DNA from: Nymphaea colorata
Taxonomy: Eukaryota > Streptophyta > Magnoliopsida > Nymphaeales > Nymphaeaceae
DNA length: 64,000 nt
Direction of reading: 5' to 3'
Assembly: GCF_008831285.2 (NCBI RefSeq)
Contig: NC_045138.2
Span: 1,003,143 to 1,067,142 of the forward strand
The notes under the pieces were generated by a model, which had not been told where the DNA came from, did not search any database, and saw nothing but the letters and a program-made list of their open reading frames with translations. The number at the start of each line of letters is the position of its first letter. Position 1 is the first letter of the stretch. Shown here in pieces: positions 25,377 through 39,204 of this stretch. A program made the translations under genes and the position numbers.

Positions 25377-27308
25377 CTTGGTTTTTTCAGTTTTGAGGTA
25401 AAGAGCGGGAATCTCTACTTCTGTTTCTTTAGCCTATAGAACAGCAACAGCCAAACTGTGTTCTAGTCTTCCTGCTGAATTTTGCAGAAGCATAATCATT
25501 AATCAAAACTTGTGGAAAAATGTGTTGAACCTTCTATGAAATTTCATCTGATATTTCAAAATTTCATGATTCAAAGACTGATATGAGAAATATATTACAC
25601 CCGAAAGGTCTTTGCTTTGAAATGCCATATTATTGTCCCAATATTACTGGGAAGAAAAGATGTGCTTTGGTGGTACTTTTGTATGTTTTATATATATTCA
25701 TAGTTTTACATAAGCTAAAATATTTTTTTTCCCCTACAAAAGCATTTTGAGAGTACTCTGGTAAGGGGTCTTCTGAAGCTGAGTTGAACAAAGCCGATCT
25801 TGTTTATTCAACTTTCATTTCTACTCAAATGATCCAGTTTATAAGCTCTAGTTAAAACCATCAGAAGCCCAATCTAGTGTCCTAGATCGTTAAAATGAAA
25901 TTTTAATTTGCAGGAATTAGAACAAAACTTAAACTCCTATGCAGATTGAAATATTTTGCCTTTCCAGAAAAATCAAATTTGTTTATACGACAAAAAAGTT
26001 TGTAAAATGGGCACATGATCTAATTACCTATCACTTTATGAACCTTACCAAGTTTATGATAAAGCTAAAGTAAGCGATGTTGCAAATCATGTAGTGATCT
26101 ACAGTCATGCCTGCAACATATTAATTTTATTGACAATACCATGCTGCCTCAGCTTTTTCCCTCTACCTTCTCTAATCTCTATATCTTGTTACACCTTTAA
26201 CTATTCTTTCCTTCTGATAACCGGTGTAGTATCTTTTTTGCAGCTTGCTATCCAGGGAGCTGAGATTTTTGTACAGGAGCCGGAAATTGTTCCACAAGTT
26301 TGATCAAGATCACTTTATCTCAGCATCCATCGGTCCCTCTTCATTTTGTTAGTATCTTTTTCTAATAGGTTCTTTTTATTATTTTTAATTAATAATTATG
26401 TAATATAATATATTTATTTATATGCTACCTGCTTTCTTTGCTGAGCATCTTCATGAGTGCAATGAGGCTATCGGGGCATAAAAATATGAAATAAACCGGT
26501 CTTTCTAGATGTCTTTTGTTCGAGTAACGGCGATCGTCTCTTTAGGTGGTTAAGCTTCAAAGGTAGGGCAGTGTGGACCAAATATTGACGGAACTAAATT
26601 GTAAACCTTTTGACCATGCAAGTCTTCATTTGTAAATTCGAGGAAATGTCATTTAGAGTTCTCTCTCTAGACCATAAGCCCAAGAATGAACCTCAGTTTT
26701 TTGAAATTCTTGATACTGGCTCAACTTTTGCTGATAGCTGCCAAATGCGGAACTGGTGAGATTTTGTACTTCTCCATGATAGCATTTTAGGGACAGAAGT
26801 GGGTAGATCTCTCTCAAATCAAGGAGATATTGTCATCTATCTCAGTCTAATTGGGTTTTATTATTATTATTATTATTGAAGTTGTGGCTGCATTTTTAAG
26901 ATAGGCTCATAGCTGGTATTGTCGGACGGTTTGGGGGAGACCGGCGTTCTGGGGTTGCGTTCACCAGTGAGGCCAAGTTCCTTAAAACAGTCATGAACTT
27001 GATTAAGGTTAACATCTGGTGGGACAGAATCAGCGGGTCGTCCTGTCTGAAGAAATTTGATTTTCAAAGACCCCATTTTAGTCCCGTTGAGTCCTGTGTG
27101 CAACTTGGATCAGAAATTCTACGTTTCTAGTGTAGCCGGCAGACGCGCCTCTTAGTACAGCAACAGATCGGTGTGGTTATGTTATGTTTGCAATATGACT
27201 CCGACAGTTGGGATTTTGTATTGTTTCGTCGATATTTTTGCACCGTTTGGACTTAAAACTTATTGAGCATCCTATACCTGTGAAACCAATCAGTTTTTCT
27301 TTTCCTTG

Positions 27309-27562
27309 GAAAATAATGTATATCAATTCAAGATTGAGGCTATAATGTTGTCCCAGTTATTATTCTGTGAATACCTAAGAACGTATTATTTTTTAATATT
27401 TGGGAACTTGACCTCACCAAAAGGGGGTCTGCGGATTCATCTAACCTTACAAAAGTACGTACAAGTCCCCACAGCTTAAAAATCTAATACGCTTTTAGGC
27501 GCAGAATAATAATTGGAACAAAGATTATAGCCTCAATCTTGAACTGATACAATTCTATTTTC
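27309..27562. repeat. Imperfect inverted repeat, 78-80 bp arms, 96 bp loop
   Basis: The left arm 27309-27388 and right arm 27485-27562 are reverse complements with scattered mismatches; the core TTCAAGATTGAGGCTATAAT is perfect in both. It could be a small foldback MITE or a hairpin RNA locus. Neither is proven. Confidence 0.85.
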
Positions 27563-27654
27563 TAGATGAAGCGACACAAAGTCCCAAGAGCGGGAATTAG
27601 TTTGCATGTGAAGAATATAACCTTATGGAACTCATGTCAAGAATAAAAACCACA

Positions 27655-27950
27655 ATTTCTGATTTTGGTTTTTAAAATGTTTTTTTTTTGCAATTTAACC
27701 TTATGAATATGATTTTAAGAATGGGATGATGCAAAACGTATACTAAGCTGATGATTTAGATTTTACTGGTGTGTTTATAATAAGAAAAAATGAACTGTTC
27801 CTATAGCATGATAATGAAAAAATCAGCATCTTTTATTAAAACAACTTAGAATCAAAACATGTTTTATATCAAAATAACCTTCATAAACATACTAAGATGT
27901 TTATATTTTATTTGAAATAGTTTTTTAATAAAAAACCAATGGGTCTGGCT
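27655..27950. repeat. Dispersed repeat copy (partner at 55210-55510)
   Basis: Shares ordered blocks with 55210-55510 in the same orientation, including ATGTTTTATATCAAAATAA and GTTTATATTTTATTT. Unclassified; no coding content seen. Confidence 0.65.
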
Positions 27951-28252
27951 TATATATATAGTGTGAGAATACCAACTTGCTGCACCCTGTCCGATAGGGT
28001 GACTGCCTCAATTGCACTTGCGAAGAGAGTCCCTCTACCGTCTCCCCACATTGGGAGAGCAGACGTCATAATTTGCAGTTTAATACATTGGTAAGCAAAT
28101 GGAAGGAAGCATATACAGTACAAGCCCGATTTCAAGAAGAGAGACATTCTTTCTATAATTCTACGTGGATGGGTATATTTACAGGTGCATTTAATTGATA
28201 CAAGAGGATTACAATGAACCGTATTAAATGAATATGGCAAAAATAACAAAAT

Positions 28253-31200
28253 TCAAGGGAGCGACATGGGTGGTTTCCAATCATGGAATGGGATCAAATT
28301 TCTGTTTACAACAGAGCCATTGTGAAGCCAAAACGTTTCCGCCGATTGATGGAAGCTTCTCACCTTCCTCTGAAGCTCCCACATGATCCCAAGCATGGCT
28401 GAGCAGGGCTGTGTTTCTGGAGCATACACCCACAAGCACCTAACAAGTCGTCCACGTGATATCATTTCTTGAATCTCTTTGTCTGCATGTGAAACAAAGA
28501 AATCAGACACCTCCGCAGTTCATATTCATAAGATTTTGTCGTACATCGCATTGGGCATAGGGGTGCATGGTTTTGGAGCTACAAGTAGCTAGAATTTTTT
28601 TTGGATGCGAGAATGGCCTACATCAAGAGTTTGGGCGTGATTGTTTTGTAAATCAACATTCAATCAAGAGTTTCCGGTTTTTGCTAAATGGCCAACTTGA
28701 CTTGGATTTGGTAGACCATCTTTGCTTTAACAATTTTCGTAACTTGAATATCACATAAAATGATTAGCTGCCATAATCTAATAGACTTGTTCATACAAGC
28801 CTAAACAGATGAATTGATCCAACTTTTACTGTGGTTGCTCAAAAGGCAAAAGCAAATTAAAGCAGACAATCAAGCAATTTGGAGGATTCTTACCTGATAT
28901 GGATTCCAGATACTCTAGAAGTTCAATTCCAATTCGACTAGCTGGCCACTTGATCGATATCTGGGTATAGTCAATGATATTCTGGAAAGGCAATTCCACC
29001 TGGTCTGACAGGATAACAGGAACACACTCCTGTTGACGTTCAACAAGAGCACAGGTTATTGGATTCGTTATTCTGTAACAACACGTGACCAGCATAACTA
29101 ACCCCACAAAATAATCATTGTTTAGAAAATACACATATAAAATAGGCATGCAACAAAATACGAGATTTTTTATTCAGTTATGCAAGATGTGACTGTTAAA
29201 TTGATCCACAAAAGAATCACACCACCTAAGAAGTGCATGAGGGCACCTATTGAAGCACCAGGTAATCAATATAGCGACAGCATGAGCACATAAGTGCAAA
29301 ATCACACAAACATGAATTTGGAGACAAATATGTACACGTGGATCTAAGCTTTCCTTTTTATTTCGATAATAAGGCAGCCAAATATCTAAAATGGGCAAAA
29401 TGTACATGCGTATCTAAGCATCAAAGTTTCTATTTTATGGTTCCACAGTTAGGCGTCTGAATATAGCATAAAAGTGAGTGCAATTATGATAAGAAATGAG
29501 AGATTACCACAAAAAAAGCTTCATAGAAACGAAGAGTCCATGAAGATTCGCCACGTGGAGACAGACAAAATTTTGCATTGCGCAGGTGTTGAAAATATTC
29601 CACTTTTCCAAGTTTGTTTGGTCCAGTCAGCTTCAATTCAGGGGCCTCCAGCTACACCAAAAATGAATATGTATGATAATCACCAAAAAATATAGAAAAT
29701 CATACAAGGTGTAATGGAAAAAAAGAAAGGGTTAATGAACGAACTCCAATGGAATAGGAAACTGAAACACATTTGACACTGGCAAGGCTGATCAGAAGTC
29801 AGCCTGTGTTACACCAACAAGTTGCTTAAGGTCAATCACAGAATAGGCCTAACATGCCCTGGTAATTAAATAATGAATAATTCCATATGCTTCCAATAAA
29901 ACTTTCTGCATCTAATAGGTGACACCATCTCATTGTTAAACAGAGACGGTTTCTCTAGTTGGCCTTCTTTAGCAATAAATGGAAGCCAATTTCACTTGTA
30001 TAAAGAAATTTTTTTTAGCATTTTTCATAATTGGCCTACCCGTCTGATATGCAAAAGTTTGTGATAATCTGATTTCCTTAATATTTCATGAAAGAAGGAG
30101 ATACAGCAAAAAAATAAAAACAAGAAGCGTGCATTTATTGGACATTGACAATCGGTAAGTTCTAGGTCCACCTTCTATTCTCCATGCTATATCATATGCT
30201 TCATTGTATTTTAGCCCACTATCAAGGACATGAATGGGCAAACACGATTAAATATTCATGGGCAAGCACATCCGTATACCTGCATCTAGAACGGAGCAAA
30301 TACACGCGGCAATTTCAAACACATTTACACAGGTGCACATGCACGTATCCTCTTTGACACATTTTTCAGCTTATGTAAAGGATTCAATCCTGAGTTTAAG
30401 TAGTGCAACGGCAATATAGAAGGTTCCCTTTTATCCCCTTCGCATTACCAAGATTTCCATGAGTTTTTAACACGTCCCTGGGCTTATGGAATATGATTTA
30501 TTCAGAGATGGATGTGCATGTCTACTACTAATTCTTTACGCTTTATTATAGTATGAGATCAGGATAGAATTTGGGTGTCAGAGATTATAATAAAAGGCAT
30601 GAATATACAGTGCTGTTAATTTGAGCCATCCATGATAGCTAATTGAGTTGTCCAGTCTTGCACACCTAGTTAGATCACCGGTTCATGGGTTATTGGGAGA
30701 AAAACACATTTGAATATGAACACTTTATGTATGCATGTATCAGTACATACATACATACATACATATAGAGATTCTAGTAATGATCCTTACATTAAGCAAT
30801 AAATAGAATAGCTAATTTATGTTACAATATGTGACTGATGATCCAGAAAACTCCAATATGGTATACTGCACCATGTTGCAAGGAAGAAAAACCAACCTTG
30901 TCTGGGAATGCTTTAGCAAGCTCTAACAACTGAAGACGGCCAATCTTGCCCTGCGCTCGACCCAAGAAGTTTGTTAAATGTTTCCTCTTTGATAGTGGGA
31001 GGGGTTGGACCATGGTGGTGCCAGAAAATTTTGTCATCCCATCATCAACATTTCCTGGAATAATGATGTCCTTCCAAGTATCAAAAGCAGTTCTGTCTCT
31101 CTTATCTGTCCGATCACCCTATATTAATGCAAGAAGGTTGTCATGTTCAGACCATAGTTAGCAAGATTCAACAAAAGAGCAGAGAACCAAATGTGCTTAG

Positions 31201-34200
31201 CCTCAAAGTTCTCTGTGCTTTCTTGGTATCCATTGTCACAGAATGGTTGTTTCAGCTTTTAAATCCAAGGATGTCTATATTTGCTGTTAAAAGTTTACAT
31301 GCTTGAAAAATGTAAAAGCAATTAAAAATCATGAGTCTTGCAATCTCACCAACTTTTGCTAAATACAATTGCTGGGTTACCAAGAAGACAAACTAATTAC
31401 TTGTTATCACACTCAGAACATGCCTGGATTAAAATGGACATGCAATCAGTAGCATCACTAAAACTTTGTAATTGATTCCAACTGGAAGTCTGCCATGACA
31501 ATGTAGCAAGATGATTTCTGAAAGGAAAGGATATAGACTTACTGGAACTATTACATTCTAGTATAAAGTAATAAAAAATGCTACTTAGAGATGTTCTTTA
31601 TGTGGAATACTACAATTAGTGCTCAAAAGTAACTCATTCAGCAAAAAGTTGTCATCCAACATAGTAAATGAATTATACCTCTGGAGAGAGAATGATGGAT
31701 CGATTTAAATATGTTGCCCAAGACCGAAACAGATGAGCACCAGCACCACTGCAGAGCAAAGAAGATCAATCATTCAGCCACCTACAGATCTAGATAATTT
31801 ATGACACAATAAAATAAAAAGTTAGCATGAAATTTCTGTAAGAGTACAGTTTCTTAAATGAAAATAGAGAAGGTAACTTTTGACTTCTCTCTGTGCCATG
31901 TAAAATTAAGTTTATGAGATTTCCACAAACATATCTTAAAGGTACTACACAAGCGAGAAGGATACACTTTTGTCAGGCCAACCAATCAAACATAAGCTCA
32001 AGTTATTGCACAACAAGGCCTAATGCAGCAATAAATCAGAAGGCCGACAGCCAACAGGACTGCAGCATGTCCAACCTTAGGTGCAGATCTAATTGGGATT
32101 TATTTGTCCATAAAGATTAAGGAGGGCAGTTGATCTTATCATGGAATGTGATGCCCATTTAGTCTCAATAGTTTGGTTACACTTCATGTAAAAACAATTT
32201 TTATCTCAATCTGCTACATGTGGAACAGATCCATAGCCTTCTGCAGTACGACATGAATCTATCTAACTTCAAATAGACTAGGGTTGCCTTAATCAGAACT
32301 TAAAAGTTTTGCAAGTTAATATGACCCTTGTCATAATATGTGTTGCAGTGTAGAATAGGGTTGGATACCTGAATCTACCATGTGGCATGTGTGTCTCAAT
32401 GTAAAGGATAATCAACAAAAAAAAAAAAAAAAAAGAGGTATATCTATTCATTTTAAAGGGTTCAGATACCTTGGAAAGACAAAAATGTGATCACGTCCAC
32501 CAGAAAGCCTGAAATAAGGCATTTGACTAAGGATCTGGCAAAAAAATAAAAAGTATCAACGTGAAAGGAACATAACCAACCACAACCTTCCCTAACAAAA
32601 GGAACAATAATCAGAAAAGAAACTAGATATTTGATCACACCTCTCATGAAGAAAAACACAGCCTTACTCAGCATCTTGTTTTTGAATACATATGATAAAA
32701 CCTTTAAATTCAGAAAGTGCAAAAAAAAAAAGGCAGGTAAAGATAAAAAGAAGGAAAGAAGAGTATGCAAAACATGTGCCAAGTAACTTGGCTTCTTATA
32801 TGATAATTTAAATCAGAGCCACAGATATCTCTTTTTATTTTTTCCTTGGACAAAGCGTGATATTAGCATTAACAAAGAGAAAACGAAAAAAGTGTGAAAA
32901 GGACACATTTTTTTCAGAAAGACGTGAAAGAAGTTTAATGCACTATGATTGTGCTTTTTCGCATCTTGTATTCCAGTTGCTGAAGCTGTTTATAAACTTT
33001 TCTTAGTTGTGTATTTGCCAGTTTCCATTTTCTAATTTTCATTTGTAACTTTTCTAGTTTGATATATTGGATATACCTCATGATACTGAGTGCTATGTTA
33101 GTCCTAAACTCCTAGTTGTCATCGTTGAAACTTTGTACTTAAATGAAATTATTTAATGTCATTTTTATCATCACTTAAACAAGGCTTTATTATATTATCT
33201 AGTTATTTTATTGTCTTATTAATTTCTCATACTTAGTTTTTTAGGATCCTTTCATTTTTTTACATTGCCTATATTTTCTGGGAAAAACAACTTCGCCAAA
33301 AGTACCCGAGCAAAACCTCATTGTCAAAAAACCTGAAAACAATATTTGTAGCTACAAGTAAACAAATGAAAGCATGAGAAGAAAGAAGAAACAAGAACAA
33401 ACTAACCTTAACATATGTTTGGTTGATCTCTTTGTCAGTAAGGCCACCCATCATCCTCACACATTTAACATAAGAAGGGACAAAGAATAGCTGGGCTTTC
33501 TGTTTGTCCAATGTACGGAAGCTTGATTTCAGAAGCAGCTGATGGATTTTCACCTAACAAAGTGACCAAGACCATGTCATCTATAGATAGAAAAACAATC
33601 ATGAGGATACTACCTTTAGCATAGTAAATCAACAATGAATCTTACTTTATGTACTAATTGATATTTCATGTAACTATTATCCCAATAGTTCCCATTTACT
33701 CAAAATGGACATGCCGCATCTTTCAAAATAGAATAGCTGGATGGAAGTCTTCAACATAATGTTCCACCTATCAAACCTTGCTCTTGAAAATTCTCCACAT
33801 TTCCTAGTGCAAGCTATGAACATGAAAAACTCGTGAAGAAAACCTTTCACTATGGAATAGAATGGCTACGAGAGGGAATAATTGTTCACTATGGAACACA
33901 ATGGCTTGCTACAATGAGGAACATATTCAAAGAGGCAGAGTTCTCCTTGGTAATCAATTGTACAATCAAAACTTATAAAATCAGGGATGTGCACTGTTGA
34001 GTTTGTGAATTTATTATATAGACAGGACAACTAATCTGTATCTCTTCGCTGTGTCATCTTTAAGCAACATCAGTGCTTGCCTCATGGATTGAGGCATGGA
34101 TGCAAAAGAGGCAAATTTGAGAAACTTAAATGTTTGAGAATACAACAGAAAGCTGCTGATGCAGGTCTGCAGACTGTGAAAGAGAAAACAATGGAGACCA

Positions 34201-37200
34201 GGTACATTTTAATTGAATGGGCCATGTTTGACGGTTTTACCTAAGGGCATGTTTTAGAGTTGGTGGACACAAATTTTTTTAATGCTAAAATGTGGTGATT
34301 TAATGTCAGGTTGAGTTATATACTTTCTCTAGCTTTTCACACATTACAGTAAAAGGATAGTCATATCCTTGAACCATAACAAAAAGTATTTCCATACATT
34401 GGATAGTAAGAAGGACACCTTCTTCCCAATAATCGTGACCAAACAACTGCGCAGCATGTTGAATATCCTGTGCCCATTCTAATTAACTATATCAAATGCC
34501 AATGAAGATGCAACAAATTTGTATCGACAACTGTACGGCATGTTGAATATCTTGTGGCTAATCTAATTAACTATATCAAATGCCAATGAAGATGCAACAA
34601 ATTTGTATTCTATAAATAAAACTATAAAAGCATTTGGAAGCTATTATAACTTAAATTTTTTGGTGGGTTCTTTGTGATCAAATTACTTTAGTGGTGATTT
34701 CATCATGGCTGTCAAGTTTCACCACCTCATCACTATGGAGTGCAACCTTGTACCTCAAAACATTTTAGCTGCTCAAAATTCAATTGGCAGTCATTCCATT
34801 TGGTTTTCACTTCTTTCTGCTTATCATTTGGTCTTGCCAATGTTCATATTGGTTTGATCCAATCAATCAGATGACTGAAGTAATTAGCTTATACAAAAAA
34901 CCACAAAATAATGATTTGCAAGGAAGTAAAGAAAACAATACCAATTCAATGCAAAGGACCACTCAGACTTTTCAAGTCCTTATGTTTATCTGATCGACAT
35001 GCATCTCTAGCAACCTTGCCTTTCAAAGGAGAAGAAGCATGGCATACATCACCGCAGTCAAAATTCACAAGCTAATACAATTGAATAAAGATGTTATGCA
35101 TTGTGGCTCACTTTGAGGTTGCAATGTACATAACAGATACCAACATATATTAGAAAGAGCGAAAATGGAAAAAAAGAAAGCAAAGTTGATTAATCTTATC
35201 TCGTTCATGATGTGGCAACTTGGTTAGTTCTAGTAGCCTACAGTCTATGTCCTAATTGTTAAGTAAGAAGCACCATACTACAACCTACGTGGCAAGAAAA
35301 AGCAGTGTTGTACGTATCGTATCCTAAATCATAGTGGTACGTGGGAGAGCCCACATACCCGGACCAGCGTACCTGTACCTGGACTGGGTATGTTTGGATT
35401 GGTTCCAGGTCAGAACCGATCCAAATCACAAAAAAAACATTGTCTTGGTCTATTTATGTTTTTTTTATGAGATTATATGTAAGAACTATGAAAGGAACAT
35501 TGTCTTAGTGATGCGATGATGTCAATTTTGTTTTTTAAAATGAAAAGTATATAATTATCGCCATACCGCAATACCAAGATTGGCAAAAACGTCGTACCCG
35601 CTTCCCCATACCGTACCAGCACTCACACCCATACCTATGTGACATAGAACGTATGGTACGAGGCCGTATCGTACGATACGTACCGTCATCTTTTAAATTT
35701 ACGATACGATATACCACCTGTATCGCAAACAGGTGATGTATCGTATGTGTATATCATGTATCGTGCGATACATCCTGTATCACATGACACATGTCTATTT
35801 TGAAAAATATGGGGTTAAAACCACCCATTTTCAAACTAATTCTTAAACCTTGCCTCCCTCTTCATTTATGAACATATCTAATAGTTGAAAGAAGGGGAGA
35901 TTGTGACAATTTTCAAAAGAACTAATCACCATGAAACGTCAATTTGAGGGCAGATTTATGCATGGATGATTGATTCTTGATTAGATAAAGAGGGTTTATA
36001 TCTTCAACGAAAGATGAAAATGAGAATGAGATGATAAAGATTACGAAAGAAGTTGTTTTCATTTGTTATTTGCATTAACATTGAACAATTTTGTTTTGTG
36101 ATGTGATGTGATGTATAGTGTACGTAAAACTTGGTTTTTGATGTGTTATGGATCTTATGACTTACTTATGAGTTATTATGCAGATTATCTTATAAATTAT
36201 GTTTCGTAATGTCTTAGTTCATGTTGTGTTACTATATGATATTATGACCACTTACTAATGTTTGTGAAGTAACTTCATACCTATATTAAGCCTGCCATTA
36301 TGTATAACATGTTTTTTCATTAAAAAACATAATTTTTTATTTATTTGCTTTTTCTCTATTTTTTCTATTCTTGAATTAAAAAATAAAGATACACCTACGA
36401 TACATTACTATACTTTACGATACAAGGTATCTATTGGCCGGACAGATACGGCTTAAAGTAGGCTTTTTACAACATTGAGAAAAATAACAACAACCCTCCG
36501 AAATGCAATCTTAAAGAGCCGAAAAGAGGAGGGAAACATTAAATTTATCAATCTTGTCTTGCTCAAAATGTGGCAACTTGCATAAGACATTTTGATAATC
36601 TATAGTCTACGTGTCAATTAAGAAGCATCATGCTGCCCATTAAATGAGATGAAGAAGAAGAAACAACAACGCTCCACTGAAGTACAATCCTAAAGAACCA
36701 AAATAGGGAAAGCGGAAGTAAGTTCATCAATCTTGTCAAGTTCAAAATCTGCAAATTGGTTATATAAGTGGTCCTAATAGCCTAAAACTACGTGTTAAGA
36801 AGCACCATAGTAAAACTACGTGTTAAGAAGCACCATAGTGCTCACTAAATGTGGCGAAGAAGAAGAAGAACGACAACTAAACTCCACTGAAGTACAAACC
36901 TTGTCGCCAGAGACATAAGATAGATTCTCCATCATGAAAGAAGAAAGCTGGATGTCCCAAACTCTATTCGAGGAACTGGATTTGGCCACTATGAAATTTT
37001 CATGTCTAAAGGACGAAAAATAGGATTTCGGGAAGAAAGCAATTCGTTGTACTAATAAAGCTTCAACACGTTAAAAAATTAACAAATATCAATCAATTCT
37101 CATGCGAAAAAGGAATAAAATCCAACGAAAATCACCTGAGTTCCCCATTGACCCTTAACACACATCTCCGCAGTGATCTTACCGTCCCTCCCGTGCATCA

Positions 37201-37546
37201 ATTCCGTCAACCCGTCGATCTCCGACTCCTCGTACACGTAGATCTGGAGAAAGAGCCGCGATCCATACCCCCTTTTCGGCCAATTCAACCTGCCGTCGCC
37301 AAACACGGACTGAAACCTCTCTTCGTCCAGCCAACGGCCAGAAGACTCCAATGCCACCGGAGAGACCGACGACCGCACGAAAGGAGAAGCCGAGGAAGCG
37401 AAGCAGAAGTCGGAGTACCGGTCAAGGAGCCTGGTGGCGAAGAAGGTTAGGACTACGAGGATGAGGGCGCCGATCTGATGGGCTCTGGTGCAGTACAATG
37501 GCGCCGACGAAGAAGCCCTGGCCCTGGTGTTGCTTAGGGCCTTCAT
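28253..37546 (-). CDS. GT47 exostosin-family glycosyltransferase, Golgi type II membrane protein
   Basis: Eight exons on the minus strand join in frame: 37546-37136, 33553-33407, 32534-32470, 31748-31679, 31118-30897, 29651-29508, 29029-28894 and 28482-28253 (TGA), giving 474 residues. A short basic N-terminus and one membrane segment (about 25-41, IGALILVVLTFFATRLL) predict a type II Golgi protein. The exostosin domain runs from about residue 100 to 450, with VPSYVKCVRMMGG, DHIFVFP, NFLGRAQGK, KFCLSPRGESSW (332-343) and FVECVPVILSD (352-362), the family's nucleotide-sugar region. Plant members build xylan, xyloglucan, pectin or arabinogalactan side chains; the acceptor here cannot be told from sequence. 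The 3.6 kb first intron contains an hAT-like insertion and tandem repeats. The leader upstream of 37546 is GA-rich. Confidence 0.88.
34442..34609. repeat. 84-bp tandem duplication in GT47 intron 1
   Basis: Two adjacent units, 34442-34525 and 34526-34609, share long identical blocks including ATGCCAATGAAGATGCAACA. A local duplication within the intron. Confidence 0.88.
35160..36895. repeat. Decayed tandem array, units of about 180-190 bp, interrupted by hAT-like element
   Basis: Related units at about 35160-35294, 36486-36655 and 36656-36845, with a partial one to 36895, share words such as TCAATCTTGTC, AAGAAGCACCAT and CTCCACTGAAGTACAA. A further 28-bp duplication (ACTACGTGTTAAGAAGCACC core) sits near 36795-36850. 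The array lies inside GT47 intron 1. Confidence 0.7.
35295..36485. mobile_element. Non-autonomous hAT-like transposon in GT47 intron 1
   Basis: The element 35303-36477 (1175 bp) starts CAGTGTTGTA and ends TACAACATTG, imperfect inverted termini matching 9 of 10. It is flanked by AGAAAAAG (35295-35302) and AGAAAAAT (36478-36485), an 8-bp target duplication with one change, as expected for hAT insertion. Both ends are rich in TATCGTA/TACGATA words. No transposase frame is visible. Host-gene exons are untouched. Confidence 0.8.
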
Positions 37547-37717
37547 CTCCCACTTCCTCTTCCTCAGATTCACAGTAGAGAGAGAGAGGGAGAAAGATAC
37601 GGAGCGAATGAGAGAGATCGTTCGGAGTGGCCAGGGAACACCGTTGAAGAAAATAACGGAGATACTTTGAAACTATCCATTTTAATATCCGTATTTACAT
37701 ATTTCCAACCGCCGTCC

Positions 37718-38158
37718 TAAGTGAACAACTGGCTTATGAACGAGTTGAGAGTTGAGTGTTCAAATAATTGAGTTCAATTATCCGTCAACACATAATTGTC
37801 GAATTGAATTGGAGGCTTAATCGAGTTTATCAAACTTTAATCAAGTCAATATATTCAAACAAGTTTACGAATTTGTCAAGTCTTAATCAAGTCGAGTTTA
37901 AGCTCAACACGTAACAATGAATATCAATTCTATTCAAACGAGTTTATCAAGCCTTAATCGAGTCGAACTCGAGCTAAACACGTAACGATCAATATCAATT
38001 CTATTCAAGCGAGTTTGTCAAGCCTTAATCGAGTTGGACTCGAACTACTTCCGTCGAGCTATTCTTGAGCTCGAGCCGAGTTGAGCTTGAGGTTTTCATT
38101 AGTAGACTGAGCTCGAGTTGAATTAACTCAAGCTCGACTTGGCTCCTGTTCACCCCTA
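37718..38158. mobile_element. Repeat element with 71-bp tandem units and weak terminal inverted repeats
   Basis: The left edge TAAGTGAACAACTGGCT is an imperfect inverse of the right edge ending GTTCACCCCTA. Inside, two full 71-bp units (37877-37947 and 37948-38018) and partial flanking units carry CTTAATCGAGT and CAATATCAATTCTATTCAA. It resembles common plant GAGCTCGAG-rich repeats. No target duplication is found. Confidence 0.6.
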
Positions 38159-39204
38159 ATCAAAAGTACCCGAAGTAATTAAAATATCCGCTCACAAAAT
38201 ATCGGATTTCGAGGGTCAATTGTAGGGACAGATGACTCAGATCGGAGAGATGTCAAACGAGTGGGAACGCCGTTGAAACTTGGTGATTCGGATCCAGATT
38301 CAGGACATCCAGTATACAATTCAAATTGAAATCCAAAGCTGGCTGGCAGTTTGGATCAGATACGAATATCCAAAAATTGGGAATAGAAATATAAACCGAT
38401 GCATAGAGCATAACTTAGTTAAACTAAGAAGTGATAGATAATTGAAAAAAATGGAATATGAAAAAATCAACATAACATTTCTTAATATGAGTTAATATGA
38501 TACAACCAATTAGAGGCTTCAATGGCCTCTTGAAAATATTTCTCATTTTCTTTTGCTTGAAGTGTCAAGCGAGGGGATCGACTAACAATCAATATATTTC
38601 ATGAAATTATATTATTGTTTTGGATAGACACATGAAATAATAACATAATGTTATTTTTAGGATGAATACATGAAATTAAAACAGAGTTGTTATCACAAAA
38701 TAGGAACATAATGTTATAATTAGCATTATTTAGTTGTTGCATCTAGAAACAACATTTTACAATCACATAGTTTTTCTTATATACAAGTAACATGTAAAAG
38801 TTTTAATTATGAAAAATTTAATTTGGTTGATGTAAAAATTTGTAAAATATTATTGGACTTATGTACAAATTTTAAAAGTACTATTTAGTCATGTAGTGGC
38901 TTGGAAGTCATTTGTAGCATTAATGTTATCGATTTCTATGTGCTGGCAAATAATATTCTACTTCTTCTCAAACTCTTGAGTATTTAAAAGTCAATACGCT
39001 TCCTTGATCTGTGAAGTATTCAAAGAAATTTAGTTGGCTCGTAAATCGTTATAGAGGCAACTTAAATTCGATGAATAGTTTATAAAGTATCTACGCCTCA
39101 AAAATTTAATGATTCATGAAATAATTTTAAAAGTGTTCCATAAATCAGCCTTAAAAATATTCATATGTTCAACCTGAAATGTTTCTATTGTCCCTTCAAA
39201 AGTT
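38159..39204. other. Intergenic AT-rich stretch, nothing recognised
   Basis: Roughly 1 kb without a supported gene. Part of the AT-rich sequence after about 39100 may belong to the duplicated peroxidase segment that follows. Confidence 0.4.

Larger units (their letters stand above)
25377..28252. other. Intergenic between RAD21 and GT47 gene
   Basis: About 2.9 kb, AT-rich. It holds RAD21 3' sequence, a hairpin-forming inverted repeat (27309-27562), a dispersed repeat copy (27655-27950) and probably the GT47 3' UTR near 28200. No reading frame is supported. Confidence 0.5.
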
